In this document: one piece after another, positions 27,678 through 37,282 of the stretch | Position numbering within the stretch: the first letter of the stretch is position 1 | How the letters are laid out: each line of letters starts with the position of its first letter | Source of the DNA: an uncultured Clostridia bacterium | GTDB lineage: Bacteria > Bacillota > Clostridia > UMGS1810 | DNA: 64,000 nucleotides | Assembly: GCA_934463115.1 (NCBI GenBank) | Contig: CAKSIN010000002.1 | Location: forward strand, 124,001 to 188,000 | Reading direction: 5' to 3' | Made by a program: the position numbers and the translations under genes | The notes under the pieces: model-generated | What the model was told of the DNA's origin: nothing | Seen by the model: the letters and a program-made list of their open reading frames with translations, nothing else | Databases searched by the model: none

Positions 27678-28466
27678 ATGAAAGAGATTTTTGACGTTAA
27701 CAAGCTTGAATACTATATATCGTCAAACATTTTTGACGGCAGCGTCACTCCGCGGCGAACGGTGGAATATTTCGAAATCGAATTATACACCACATCGGGC
27801 AATTCCAGCGTTGTGAATGATAAAACAATTGCTCAGAAAAAGGGTAATGTTTTGATTGCAGTTCCCGGTGATGTCCGTTACAGCATAGGCGCGTTTGAAT
27901 GTTTTTGCGTACATTTTTCATGCACGGATTCCGAAATATCTTCGCTTTTGTCGGGAATATCGGGAGTGTTTCCGCTGCGCGATACCGAAACGGTACGCTC
28001 GCTTTTTGAGGATATGATTACCGCGGACAGTATGCCCAAAACCGAAAGGCAGCTTGTCACACAGGGTAAACTGCTTGAACTTGTCGGATGTCTTGCACAC
28101 GAAAAGAGCGGCATATACACCGGTGCATATTCGGCATATACATCAGATATTGCCGCCGTGTGCGAATATGTCAGAAATAATCCGGATGAACATATCACAC
28201 TCAGTACGCTTGCATCGCAAATAAACCTCAGTCCGGGATTCTTTCACTCCGTGTTCAAATCGGTAAAGGGCATAACGCCGTCGGAATACATTATACGCAC
28301 ACGTATCCGGCATGCAAAAAAGCTGCTTGTAACAAGCGGAATGTCGCTTTCGGATATAGCGGTTGTTTGCGGATTCGGGAGCCAGGGCTACTTTAATTAC
28401 GTTTTCAAACAGCGTACCGGCACAACTCCAAAGCACTACCGCGATGAAAAACGTATTATAATATAG
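27678..28466 (+). CDS. AraC-family transcriptional regulator
   Basis: 262 residues. The N-terminal cupin-like sensing domain (about 1-145) probably binds a sugar or sugar acid. Two helix-turn-helix motifs occupy the C-terminal 100 residues; the signature GFGSQGYFNYVFKQRTGTTP is near the end. ATG 27678 is chosen because GGGAG lies 6 bp upstream; ATG 27612 lacks a ribosome site. Divergent from the dehydratase-SDR operon, it is the likely regulator of that operon. Confidence 0.88.
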   Translation: MKEIFDVNKLEYYISSNIFDGSVTPRRTVEYFEIELYTTSGNSSVVNDKTIAQKKGNVLIAVPGDVRYSIGAFECFCVHFSCTDSEISSLLSGISGVFPLRDTETVRSLFEDMITADSMPKTERQLVTQGKLLELVGCLAHEKSGIYTGAYSAYTSDIAAVCEYVRNNPDEHITLSTLASQINLSPGFFHSVFKSVKGITPSEYIIRTRIRHAKKLLVTSGMSLSDIAVVCGFGSQGYFNYVFKQRTGTTPKHYRDEKRIII

Positions 28467-28489
28467 TATAAAACGGCATATTAAATTTA

Positions 28490-28545
28490 TTTACCCACAA
28501 TTAACACAAAGTGCCTTTTAGAATTAACACTGAATACTTTATACT
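28490..28545 (+). promoter_or_regulatory. PhoP-like box and promoter of pstSCAB-phoU
   Basis: TTAACA-type hexamers at 28490 (TTTACC), 28501 (TTAACA) and 28524 (TTAACA) are spaced about 11 or 2 x 11.5 bp apart, like Firmicute Pho boxes, and precede TATACT (28540-28545). Induction at low phosphate by PhoP is expected; phoPR is not in the window. Confidence 0.6.
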
Positions 28546-28591
28546 CATCTTGTAAACAATAAAAGAGAAATTTTAAAGGAGAGTGTTAATT

Positions 28592-29431
28592 ATGAAAAAA
28601 TTTATTAAGGCAGTTTTACCGGTGTTAATTGTGGGTATGTTGTTTACGGCATGTTCGTCCACAGACAATACGGGTGACACAGGAAAGAAAAGCGAATCAT
28701 CGGCAACGGTATCGACCGACGGTTCAACATCAATGGAAAAAGTAATCGGATATCTCAGTGAGAGCTATATGGAAGAAAACAAAAACGTGAAGGTTACATA
28801 TAACCCCACGGGTTCCGGCTCAGGTATTCAGGCAGTATCGGAAGGCAGATGCGATATCGGACTTTCGAGCCGTGACCTGAAAGATGATGAAAAGCAAAAT
28901 CTTGAAGGAACTGTTGTTGCAATAGACGGAATCGCAATCGTTGTTAATCCGAAAAACAAAGTGGATGACATCACAATCGACCAGATTTCAAAAATTTACA
29001 CCGGTGAAATTACAAACTGGAAAGATGTCGGCGGAGATGACGCACCGGTAGTCCTGATAGGCAGAGAAGCGGCATCCGGCACAAGAGACGGCTTTGAATC
29101 CATTACAGGCACTGCCGAAAAATGTAAATACAACCAGGAACTCACCTCAACGGGCGATGTAATTCAGACAGTGTCCGGAAACCCCAAAGCGATTGGTTAT
29201 GCTTCACTTGCGGCTGTAAATGACAGTGTAAAGGCGGTAAGCGTAGAGGGGGTAAAAGCCAGCGAAAAGAGCATTCAGGACGGCAGCTACAAGATTCAGA
29301 GAGACTTTGTACTTGTAACCAAAAAAGATACGAAATTAAGCGCCGCCGCACAAAAATTCTTTGACTTTGCCACAAGCAAAGAAGCCGATGACCTTATCAA
29401 AAAAGCCGGAGCAGTTCCGGTATTGAGATAG
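28592..29431 (+). CDS. pstS: Phosphate ABC transporter, substrate-binding lipoprotein
   Basis: Captures phosphate outside the membrane. It has a lipoprotein signal peptide with lipobox LFTAC (Cys about 21) and a type II periplasmic-binding fold. Phosphate-binding residues lie in STDGSTSMEK, SSRDL and GREAASGTRDGFE. 279 residues from ATG 28592 (AAAGGAG upstream; the GTG at 28583 is not needed). First of the pst operon. Confidence 0.95.
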   Translation: MKKFIKAVLPVLIVGMLFTACSSTDNTGDTGKKSESSATVSTDGSTSMEKVIGYLSESYMEENKNVKVTYNPTGSGSGIQAVSEGRCDIGLSSRDLKDDEKQNLEGTVVAIDGIAIVVNPKNKVDDITIDQISKIYTGEITNWKDVGGDDAPVVLIGREAASGTRDGFESITGTAEKCKYNQELTSTGDVIQTVSGNPKAIGYASLAAVNDSVKAVSVEGVKASEKSIQDGSYKIQRDFVLVTKKDTKLSAAAQKFFDFATSKEADDLIKKAGAVPVLR

Positions 29432-29444
29432 GACGCTGTATTCT

Positions 29445-30329
29445 ATGAATAAGCTTACGCATAAAACTGCAGAAAGTTTAATGACCGCTGTGTTCACCGT
29501 GTGCGGACTTGCAGCACTTGCCTTTGTGGCTGTTATCACGGTATTTCTGCTTGTTTCGGGAATACCGGCGATAGGCAAGGTGGGTGTGTTCCGCTTTTTG
29601 TTCGGTACATTGTGGAGCCCGACGGCATCCGAACCAAAGTACGGTATTCTGCCGTTTATCCTGTCGTCGGTTTTTGCGACATTCGGCGCAATACTCATCG
29701 GAGTGCCGATAGGACTTATGTGCGCGGTGTATATTTCAAAGTTTGCACCGCAGCGCCTGGGTTCGGCAGTACGCACGGCCGTTGACCTGCTTGCCGGTGT
29801 GCCGTCGGTTGTATACGGCCTTGTGGGAATGATAATCATTGTTCCCGCAGTTCGTGAAATCTTCGGATTGCCGGACGGCGCAAATCTTTTCTCGGCAATA
29901 CTTGTGCTTGCGGTAATGATTCTGCCGTCTGTAATAAGTGTTTCGGAAACGGCGATAAAAGCTGTACCGCGTGAATATGAAGAAGGTTCCCTTGCACTCG
30001 GTGCAACAAAAACCGAAACGGTGTTTAAAGTTGTTCTTCCTGCCGCACGCAGCGGAATACTTGCGTCGGTTGTGCTCGGAATAGGACGTGCCATAGGTGA
30101 GGCAATGGCGGTAATGATGGTATCGGGCAATGCTCCGAATATGCCGAAACTTTTCGGAAGTGTCCGTTTTCTGACAACGGCTGTCGCGTCCGAAATGTCT
30201 TATTCATCAGGACTGCACAGACAAACACTTTTTTCAATAGCGCTGGTATTGTTTGTGTTTATCCTTATTATTAATCTTGCACTGAATTATGCATTCAGCG
30301 GAAAGCGGGGCGAAAAGAATGGAAAATAA
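29445..30329 (+). CDS. pstC: Phosphate ABC transporter permease PstC
   Basis: 294 residues with six predicted membrane helices. The EAA loop region (VPREYEEGSLALGATKTET) contacts PstB. It starts 13 bp after pstS and overlaps pstA by 11 bp. Confidence 0.95.
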   Translation: MNKLTHKTAESLMTAVFTVCGLAALAFVAVITVFLLVSGIPAIGKVGVFRFLFGTLWSPTASEPKYGILPFILSSVFATFGAILIGVPIGLMCAVYISKFAPQRLGSAVRTAVDLLAGVPSVVYGLVGMIIIVPAVREIFGLPDGANLFSAILVLAVMILPSVISVSETAIKAVPREYEEGSLALGATKTETVFKVVLPAARSGILASVVLGIGRAIGEAMAVMMVSGNAPNMPKLFGSVRFLTTAVASEMSYSSGLHRQTLFSIALVLFVFILIINLALNYAFSGKRGEKNGK

Positions 30330-31209
30330 AAATTTTCGCAAAAGACGTATAAGGGACGCCGCACTGAATGTACTTATGTATGCTGCAACAGGAATAATTC
30401 TTTTGCTGCTTGCAATGCTTATCGGCTATATCATTTATCGCGGCGCAAGGTATATCACACCAAAGTTTTTAACCTCAAAGCCGAGTTTGATACACGAAAC
30501 CGTCGGTGTTTTGCCGAATATCCTCAACACGGTATATATTATTCTCATGACTCTTATTGTTGTGCTTCCGATTGGCATATGCTCGGCGGTGTATCTTAAC
30601 GAATATGCAAAAAACAAGCGCCTTGTGCATGCAATAGAACTTGCAACGGAGACGCTTGCCGGAATACCGTCTATCATATACGGTCTTGTCGGGATGCTGG
30701 TATTTGTTCAGTTTTTCTCACTCGGTACGAGTCTTATTGCCGGAACTATGACTCTTGCAATAATGACGCTTCCCACAGTTATGCGAACGGTTCAGGAAAG
30801 CCTCAAAACAGTTCCGCAGAGTTACCGTGAGGGTTCTCTTGCACTCGGAAGCGGAAAATGGCATATGATACGCACTGTTGTGCTGCCATCGTCAATAGAC
30901 GGTATCGTGACCGGGTGTATTCTTTCCATAGGACGAATAGTGGGAGAGAGCGCCGCACTTTTGTTTACTGCCGGAATGGCAAACGAGGTAATAAGTATTG
31001 TAAATGCACCCAAACCCAACCGCGCCGGTTCAACACTCACGGTTGCATTGTATATGTATGCCAAGGAACGCGGCGACTTTAACAACGCATTTGCAATAGC
31101 GGCACTTCTTCTTGTGATAACGTTTATTATAAATTTTATGGCAAAAATTGCCGCAAAACGTCTTAAAAATACCGGTGTTGATACTGCCGGTGCGAAAGGG
31201 GGAAAATAG
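30319..31209 (+). CDS. pstA: Phosphate ABC transporter permease PstA
   Basis: 296 residues, six predicted helices and an EAA loop (VPQSYREGSLALGSGKWHM). The native start is ATG 30319, inside the end of pstC; the open frame extends further upstream but without a ribosome site. Partner permease to PstC. Confidence 0.95.
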   Translation: MENKNFRKRRIRDAALNVLMYAATGIILLLLAMLIGYIIYRGARYITPKFLTSKPSLIHETVGVLPNILNTVYIILMTLIVVLPIGICSAVYLNEYAKNKRLVHAIELATETLAGIPSIIYGLVGMLVFVQFFSLGTSLIAGTMTLAIMTLPTVMRTVQESLKTVPQSYREGSLALGSGKWHMIRTVVLPSSIDGIVTGCILSIGRIVGESAALLFTAGMANEVISIVNAPKPNRAGSTLTVALYMYAKERGDFNNAFAIAALLLVITFIINFMAKIAAKRLKNTGVDTAGAKGGK

Positions 31210-31211
31210 AG

Positions 31212-31964
31212 ATGGACGGAATCATTACAACCGAAAATCTGAATTTGTGGTATGATACAAATCATGCGCTCAAAGACATTAACATATCGATTCCCAAAAA
31301 CAAAATAACAGCGCTGATAGGCCCGTCAGGCTGCGGAAAGTCAACTTTTATAAAAACTCTTAACCGAATGAACGATTTGGTCGAAGGCTGCAGAATCGAG
31401 GGCAAAATTACATTTGACGGAACAGATATCTACAAGGATATAGATGTCACCGTCCTGCGCCGCCGCGTGGGAATGGTTTTTCAGAAACCGAATCTTTTTC
31501 CTATGAGCATCTATGACAATATAACCTACGGTCCTCGGCTTCACGGTGTAAAGTCGAGAGTCAGACTTGATGAAATAGTAGAAAATTCTCTGCGCAATGC
31601 GGCAATATGGGATGAATGTAAGGACAGATTAAAAAAGAGCGCGTTATCCATGAGCGGCGGTCAGCAACAGCGACTGTGCATAGCCAGAGCACTTGCGGTT
31701 GAACCGGAAATTTTGCTTATGGATGAACCGACAAGCGCACTTGATCCGATTTCAACATCCAAAATAGAAGACCTCGCAACGGAGTTAAAAGAAAAATATA
31801 CAATAATAACCGTTACTCACAACATGCAGCAGGCTGTCAGAATTGCTGATAAAACAGCATTTTTTCTGTTGGGAGAAATAATCGAATATGACGATACCGA
31901 AAAGATGTTTTCTTCACCGAGTGACGAGCGTACCGAAAATTATATTACAGGGAGGTTTGGTTGA
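31212..31964 (+). CDS. pstB: Phosphate ABC transporter ATPase PstB
   Basis: 250 residues. Walker A GPSGCGKST, Q-loop VFQKPNLFP, signature SMSGGQQQRLCIARA and Walker B ILLMDEPTSALD are all intact. It starts 2 bp after pstA and its TGA overlaps the phoU ATG. Confidence 0.97.
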   Translation: MDGIITTENLNLWYDTNHALKDINISIPKNKITALIGPSGCGKSTFIKTLNRMNDLVEGCRIEGKITFDGTDIYKDIDVTVLRRRVGMVFQKPNLFPMSIYDNITYGPRLHGVKSRVRLDEIVENSLRNAAIWDECKDRLKKSALSMSGGQQQRLCIARALAVEPEILLMDEPTSALDPISTSKIEDLATELKEKYTIITVTHNMQQAVRIADKTAFFLLGEIIEYDDTEKMFSSPSDERTENYITGRFG

Positions 31965-32608
31965 TGCGTACACATTTTGACGAACAGCTTTCGCAGCTGA
32001 ATAATGAGCTGATTACAATGGGAGCACTGTGTGAAGACGCAATTTCTACCGTGGCAAAATATCTTTTGGAAAAAGATTCGTCACTAAAGGAATTGGTAGC
32101 CGATACCGACAAGCAAATAGACCAAAAAGAGCGTGATATAGAAAATCTGTGCATGAAGCTTTTGCTGCAGCAGCAGCCGGTTGCGCGCGATCTTCGCACG
32201 GTATCTTCTGCACTGAAAATGATATCAGATATGGAACGTATCGGTGACCAGGCATCGGATATCTCTGAAATGGTTGATTTTGTAATAGAAAGCGATATCA
32301 CGGGAAAAGTCCATATTTCCGATATGGCACGCGCCACAATAAAAATGGTAACCGACAGCGTGGAATCGTTTGTAAAGAAAGATATTAACCTTGCATATGA
32401 GGTTATTCGCTGCGATGATACGGTGGATAATTTGTTTCTCAAAGTCAAGGGTGAACTCATATCCGGGGTAAAGGACGGCTCCGACAATGCCGAAGCGCTC
32501 ATTGACCTGCTTATGATAGCCAAGTACTTTGAGCGCATCGGCGACCATGCCGAAAACATTGCCGAGTGGGTTATATATTCAATAACGGGCAAACACGGCG
32601 GTGTTTAA
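31964..32608 (+). CDS. phoU: Phosphate-signalling regulator PhoU
   Basis: 214 residues in two three-helix PhoU repeats, each with an E/DxxxD metal-binding pattern (DMERIGDQASDI and FERIGDHAENI). It damps Pst transport and PhoR signalling when phosphate is ample. The start ATG 31964 overlaps the pstB stop, after GGGAGG. Its 3' end overlaps the convergent esterase gene by 4 bp. Confidence 0.93.
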   Translation: MRTHFDEQLSQLNNELITMGALCEDAISTVAKYLLEKDSSLKELVADTDKQIDQKERDIENLCMKLLLQQQPVARDLRTVSSALKMISDMERIGDQASDISEMVDFVIESDITGKVHISDMARATIKMVTDSVESFVKKDINLAYEVIRCDDTVDNLFLKVKGELISGVKDGSDNAEALIDLLMIAKYFERIGDHAENIAEWVIYSITGKHGGV

Positions 32609-33225
32609 AATATACCGAGTTTTTTTCTGAGTGCGTCACGGATGTATATAGCCATAACTGCATATCCGGTTTCGCTAAAGTGCAGTCCGTCATTGGGTTG
32701 CATAATCTCCTCATTCTCGTCCGTAAACAGCGGGCATGTGTCAAGTTCGATGCATTCCAGACTGTTTTCGGACGCATATTTTTTTGTGAACCGTACTGCC
32801 GCCGCTACCTGCGCCGCATGACCGCAATTTGATTTTGTTTTATCGCTTGTGGCGTGCGGTGGTGCGCACAGTACGATTTTTGCATTCGGTTCATCGGATT
32901 GTATAAGGCGAACGAGGCTGTCATAGTCGCGGTTGTCGTCCGTATCGGCAGCATCATCGAGACCGCCGTTTGTACCGAGCATAATTATCACGCAGTCGGC
33001 GCCGTGAACATCGACATTGCCGTCCTTGTAATATTTGAGATATCCCGAGGCGCGTATTCCGCATTTTCCGCAGTTGACTACATCGGCACCGGTCAGTATT
33101 CGGAGAAAATACGGATAGTTTTTTTCGTGAACATTGGCTATGCCTCTTTTTTGGTAAACTCCGTAATCGCCCTCTGTCAAACTGTCGCCTATGCATATGA
33201 TTTTGTGCTTTTGAGAATTAATCAT
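32605..33225 (-). CDS. SGNH/GDSL-family hydrolase
   Basis: Probable cytosolic esterase or acetyl-hydrolase, 206 residues. Blocks I, III and V are seen: GDSLTEG (catalytic Ser about 14), LGTNGG, and DGLH with catalytic Asp and His near 183-186. No signal peptide. AAAGGAG precedes the start. The substrate is unknown. Confidence 0.88.
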   Translation of the reverse strand: MINSQKHKIICIGDSLTEGDYGVYQKRGIANVHEKNYPYFLRILTGADVVNCGKCGIRASGYLKYYKDGNVDVHGADCVIIMLGTNGGLDDAADTDDNRDYDSLVRLIQSDEPNAKIVLCAPPHATSDKTKSNCGHAAQVAAAVRFTKKYASENSLECIELDTCPLFTDENEEIMQPNDGLHFSETGYAVMAIYIRDALRKKLGIF

Positions 33226-33451
33226 TATATAGAGCTCCTTTGATATAATTTCATGTATAACGATTATAACACACAGTACAAGTTTAGGTCAAGAAATTTG
33301 AAAGATGTATTTCAATAAAAAAGTTTTTATATAATATATTCAAAATCTTTAATTTGCTATTGCAATTATTTGAAATTTGCCGTAAAATATATACATATGC
33401 TGCAAATTCAGCGAAATCAACATATATGATAGTTCTTGGAGGAAATAACCG

Positions 33452-35734
33452 ATGAATATATTAGACGGACTTAATCCGCAGCAGCGTGAAGCTGTTCTCA
33501 CAACAGAGGGACCGCTGCTTGTTCTTGCGGGTGCCGGCAGCGGAAAAACAACTGTTTTAACACGCAGAATAGCTTACATATTGCAGCAGGGACTCGCCAA
33601 ACCGTGGCAGATTCTTGCAATAACATTTACAAATAAAGCGGCGGCGGAAATGCTGTCGAGAATATCATCGCTTGTTCCGGACAATGCATCGGATATGTGG
33701 ATAAAAACATTCCACAGCGCATGCCTGAGGATTCTCAGATTTGATATAGACAAGCTTAATTCCAAATACACATCCACATTCAATATTTATGACACAACGG
33801 ATCAGAAAAAGCTCATCAAAGACTGTATCAAGGATTTGAATCTCAGCGAGGATTTGTATCCGCACAAAAAGATTTTGTCGAGAATTTCCGACTGTAAAAA
33901 CAAAGGCATTACACCGGCAGAGTTTGAAAAAGAGGCATATGACATAAAAACAAAAAATATTGCCCGGATATACGAACACTATATGATTCGGCTTGAAGAA
34001 AACAATGCCCTTGATTTTGACGACTTGCTGCTTAAAACAACCGAACTGTTTGAAAAATGCCCCGATGTGCTGGAATATTACCGCAATAAGTTTAAATACA
34101 TTCTTGTTGACGAGTATCAGGATACAAACAATGTTCAATACAGACTCGTATCACTTCTTGCAGGGAAATATCGGAACTTGTGTGTTGTCGGAGATGACGA
34201 CCAGAGTATATACCGTTTCCGCGGAGCCGATATAACAAACATTCTTGATTTTGAAAAGCAATTCGGCGAGGCAAAAACCATTAAATTGGAGCAGAATTAC
34301 CGCTCCACACAGACAATACTTGACGCCGCAAACAATGTTATCCGTAATAACCGCGGCAGAAAGAACAAAAAGCTGTGGACAGATTCGGGCAGCGGAGATA
34401 AGATTACCCTTGCCGTACTGAATGATCAGATGGCAGAGGCATCATATATAAATAACTGTATAGAAACCATGGTTAAGAGCGGTCAATATTCATACTCTGA
34501 TTTTGCCGTGCTGTACAGAACAAATGCTCAGACGCGTTCGCTCGAAGAAAGCTTTACATGCCCGTACCGCGTTCTCGCCGGATTAAGGTTCTACGACAGA
34601 CGTGAAATAAAGGACTTGCTCGCATATCTGCGGCTTTTGTATAATCCCGAAGATGATGTTAATCTTATGCGTATTATAAACGTTCCGAAAAGGGGAATCG
34701 GTGATTCCACGGTGGCTAAAATACGCGCACTTTCCGGCAGCCTCGGCAAAAGCATGTACAGCATTATTTCCAATCCGGAATACGATGAATATATCGGACG
34801 GAGCAGTGGAAAAATACGTGAATTTGTTAATATGATAGAAAGTATTTCGCAAAGGAAAAACAGCGAAACGGTAGTGCAGATTATAGATGATATCCTCGAT
34901 AAAACCGGTTATATAACTGCGGTTACCGCCGAGGCACCCGACCAGGCACAGGGGAGAATAGAAAATATAGAGGAATTGCGCTCCAAGGCATTTGAATATT
35001 ACGAAAATACCGATGAACCTACATTTGAGGGTTTTCTGGACAATATATCGCTTGTGTCGGATGTTGACAATCTCGATAACGAGCAGGATGCGGTTGTGCT
35101 CATGACACTTCACTCCGCAAAAGGTCTGGAATTTCCGGTTGTGTTTATGTGCGGAATGGAAAAGGGACTTTTCCCGAGCTTTATGTCCGAAACCGAAGAC
35201 GGCGGAATGGAAGAAGAACGCCGCCTGTGCTATGTGGGCATAACCCGTGCGCGGCAAAAGCTTATTATAACGGCTGTTAAATACCGAACATTATACGGGA
35301 GCACAACTATGCAGCTTTTGTCGCCGTTTGTAAATGAAATTCCCGACGAACTGTTTGAGGATCCCGACCAAAAAGAAGCGTTTGTTGCAAAAAGCTATAC
35401 ATCTTCCGAACGCGGCGGCAGCTACGGCGGATATTATACACCTACATATACATCCACATATAAGTCCGCACCGGAGGGCACACCGTCAAAATCGGCTGCA
35501 TCTTCTGTGCGCGGTGTAATGGATAAATACAGCATGTTTACCGCGTCCAAGATAAAAAAATCGCCGGACGCATTCGGAATGAAAAAGGGCGACCGCGTTA
35601 ATCACAAAAAATTTGGCGACGGAATGATTATATCGGTAACACCGAGCAGCGGTGACTATCTTGTGGAGATACTGTTCGACAGAGCCGGAACGCGAAACCT
35701 CATGGCATCTATTGCAAATTTAAAAAAGATTTGA
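33452..35734 (+). CDS. pcrA: ATP-dependent DNA helicase PcrA/UvrD
   Basis: Superfamily 1A 3'-5' helicase for nucleotide excision repair and clearing RecA or stalled RNA polymerase. 760 residues. Walker A AGAGSGKT (about 27-34), DEYQDTN for motif II, VGDDDQSIYRFRGAD for motif III, QNYRST for motif IV and the C-terminal LMTLHSAKGLEFPVVF are all present. The last 60 residues form the Tudor-like RNA-polymerase-binding tail (KKGDRVNHKKFGDG). The first gene of a set with the TrpR-like and methyltransferase genes. Confidence 0.96.
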   Translation: MNILDGLNPQQREAVLTTEGPLLVLAGAGSGKTTVLTRRIAYILQQGLAKPWQILAITFTNKAAAEMLSRISSLVPDNASDMWIKTFHSACLRILRFDIDKLNSKYTSTFNIYDTTDQKKLIKDCIKDLNLSEDLYPHKKILSRISDCKNKGITPAEFEKEAYDIKTKNIARIYEHYMIRLEENNALDFDDLLLKTTELFEKCPDVLEYYRNKFKYILVDEYQDTNNVQYRLVSLLAGKYRNLCVVGDDDQSIYRFRGADITNILDFEKQFGEAKTIKLEQNYRSTQTILDAANNVIRNNRGRKNKKLWTDSGSGDKITLAVLNDQMAEASYINNCIETMVKSGQYSYSDFAVLYRTNAQTRSLEESFTCPYRVLAGLRFYDRREIKDLLAYLRLLYNPEDDVNLMRIINVPKRGIGDSTVAKIRALSGSLGKSMYSIISNPEYDEYIGRSSGKIREFVNMIESISQRKNSETVVQIIDDILDKTGYITAVTAEAPDQAQGRIENIEELRSKAFEYYENTDEPTFEGFLDNISLVSDVDNLDNEQDAVVLMTLHSAKGLEFPVVFMCGMEKGLFPSFMSETEDGGMEEERRLCYVGITRARQKLIITAVKYRTLYGSTTMQLLSPFVNEIPDELFEDPDQKEAFVAKSYTSSERGGSYGGYYTPTYTSTYKSAPEGTPSKSAASSVRGVMDKYSMFTASKIKKSPDAFGMKKGDRVNHKKFGDGMIISVTPSSGDYLVEILFDRAGTRNLMASIANLKKI

Positions 35735-35752
35735 ACGAAAGCAGGTAGCATA

Positions 35753-36046
35753 ATGAAAAAAACCGATGAAAAAAATGTCCGTACACTTGCGCGTGCGCTT
35801 GTGTCTCTTGAATCCGAGGATGAGTGCGTCAGGCTGCTTTCCGACCTTTGCACAGTGTCGGAAATAAAGGCTATGGCACAAAGACTTGAGGTTGCGATAA
35901 TGCTTGACCGAGGCATGGTTTATAATGACATTGCCGCAAAAACCGGCGCCAGCACCGCAACAATCAGCCGTGTCAATCATGCGCTTGTATATGGTGAAGA
36001 CGGCTACAGGAGTATCCTCGATAAACTCGGAGATGAAGACAAATGA
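35753..36046 (+). CDS. YerC/YecD family TrpR-like DNA-binding protein
   Basis: 97 residues with a TrpR-type helix-turn-helix (YNDIAAKTGASTATISRVNHAL). In Bacilli the homologue lies next to pcrA, as here. No corepressor pocket is evident and its target is unknown. It starts 18 bp after pcrA and overlaps the methyltransferase by 4 bp. Confidence 0.9.
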   Translation: MKKTDEKNVRTLARALVSLESEDECVRLLSDLCTVSEIKAMAQRLEVAIMLDRGMVYNDIAAKTGASTATISRVNHALVYGEDGYRSILDKLGDEDK

Positions 36047-36783
36047 ACACAGAAAGCTACATGAATTTTGCCGACGTATATGACACACTGACCGATGATG
36101 TCGAATATCAGCGCCGTGCCGACTATGTGCAGAGTCTTATAAACCGTCATTTTTCGGGCAGGGCAGAGCTTTTGTGCGATCTCGGATGCGGCACCGGCAC
36201 AATGTGCGAAATACTCAGCAGCCGTGGGTACGATTGCATAGGAATCGATTCATCGCCGAGCATGCTGAATATTGCCGCCGGCAAAAATGCGGACGGAAAG
36301 GTGCTTTATCTGAATCAGGATATGACGGAGTTTGAACTATACGGCACGGTGGATGTGATTATCAGCCTGCTTGACAGCGTCAACTATATCACCGATGACG
36401 GCGGCATAGATTCACTTTTTTATCTTGCGGCTAACTATCTGAATCCCGGCGGTGTGTTTATTTTTGATGTCAACACACGCTATAAGTTTGAAAATATTCT
36501 GGCGGATAATACCTATGTCTACGACAAAGACGGAATATTTTATACATGGGAAAATTGCTACGAGGACGAATACCTTGATATATACCTGAATTTTTTTGTT
36601 AAACACAGCGGTGAAACGTACAGAAGATTTTCGGAACACCATGTTCAGAGATACTATTCATCGGATTGTCTTTCGTCCGCCGCAAAACGGCACGGATTGA
36701 CGGTTTTGGGTATATACGGCGATCTCTCGCAGTCCGCGCCGAAAGATAATGAGGAAAGAATATTTTTTGTTGTCGGAAAATAG
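36043..36783 (+). CDS. Class I SAM-dependent methyltransferase
   Basis: 246 residues. Motif I DLGCGTGTM (about 47-55), the acidic loop GIDSSPSML and VDVIISLLDSVNYI are typical of small-molecule methyltransferases of the YqeM/UbiE type. The substrate is not known. Coupled to the TrpR-like gene by an ATGA overlap. Confidence 0.88.
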   Translation: MNTESYMNFADVYDTLTDDVEYQRRADYVQSLINRHFSGRAELLCDLGCGTGTMCEILSSRGYDCIGIDSSPSMLNIAAGKNADGKVLYLNQDMTEFELYGTVDVIISLLDSVNYITDDGGIDSLFYLAANYLNPGGVFIFDVNTRYKFENILADNTYVYDKDGIFYTWENCYEDEYLDIYLNFFVKHSGETYRRFSEHHVQRYYSSDCLSSAAKRHGLTVLGIYGDLSQSAPKDNEERIFFVVGK

Positions 36784-36816
36784 AAATTTTTGCGAACAAA
36801 AGTTACACAAAAAACA

Positions 36817-36960
36817 TTGACATTTGGATAATTTTGTGATAAAGTATTATAAAGGCTTGGAGTGTGCGGCTGCGGCACATTGTGAACCCCGCGGCGGCGC
36901 TTTACAGTCTGAATTTTTTTAACAGGGTGATTTTTCACCGTACTTAGGAGGTACACAGTA
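36817..36960 (+). promoter_or_regulatory. Promoter and long leader of the cold-shock gene
   Basis: TTGACA (36817-36822) and TAAAGT (36840-36845) with a 17-bp spacer form a plausible promoter. A GC-rich leader of about 110 nt follows, ending in a strong AGGAGGT site 8 bp before the ATG. Long structured leaders are usual for csp mRNAs and act in temperature control; the structure here is not computed. Confidence 0.6.
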
Positions 36961-37161
36961 ATGCAAAAAGGTACAGTAAAATGGTTCAACGCAGAAAAAG
37001 GTTACGGTTTTATCGAATGTGAAGACGGAAGCGATGTTTTTGTTCACTTCTCGGCTATCAACATGGACGGCTACAAAACACTTGCAGAAGGTGACGCTGT
37101 AGAGTTCGATGTAATCGATGGTAACAAAGGTCCTCAGGCTGCCAATGTTGTTAAAGCGTAA
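36961..37161 (+). CDS. Cold-shock protein, CspA family
   Basis: 66-residue single-domain RNA chaperone. Both RNA-binding motifs are present: RNP1 KGYGFIE (about 15-21) and RNP2 VFVHFSA (about 28-34). Monocistronic between its own promoter and a terminator. Confidence 0.96.
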   Translation: MQKGTVKWFNAEKGYGFIECEDGSDVFVHFSAINMDGYKTLAEGDAVEFDVIDGNKGPQAANVVKA

Positions 37162-37211
37162 TTGGGGAATTAATTTATATAACTGATTGATTTTCTATGA
37201 TGCACCAGGAT

Positions 37212-37256
37212 AGGGCTGTAAAAAACAATAGTTTTTTACATCCCTGTTTTCTTGTT
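37212..37256 (+). terminator. Terminator of the cold-shock gene
   Basis: Long stem AGGGCTGTAAAAAAC (37212-37226) with GTTTTTTACATCCCT (37231-37245), one internal mismatch, followed by TGTTTTCTTGTT. Confidence 0.85.
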
Positions 37257-37282
37257 ATGAACTGTGTACGGGGGAGTAGTAT

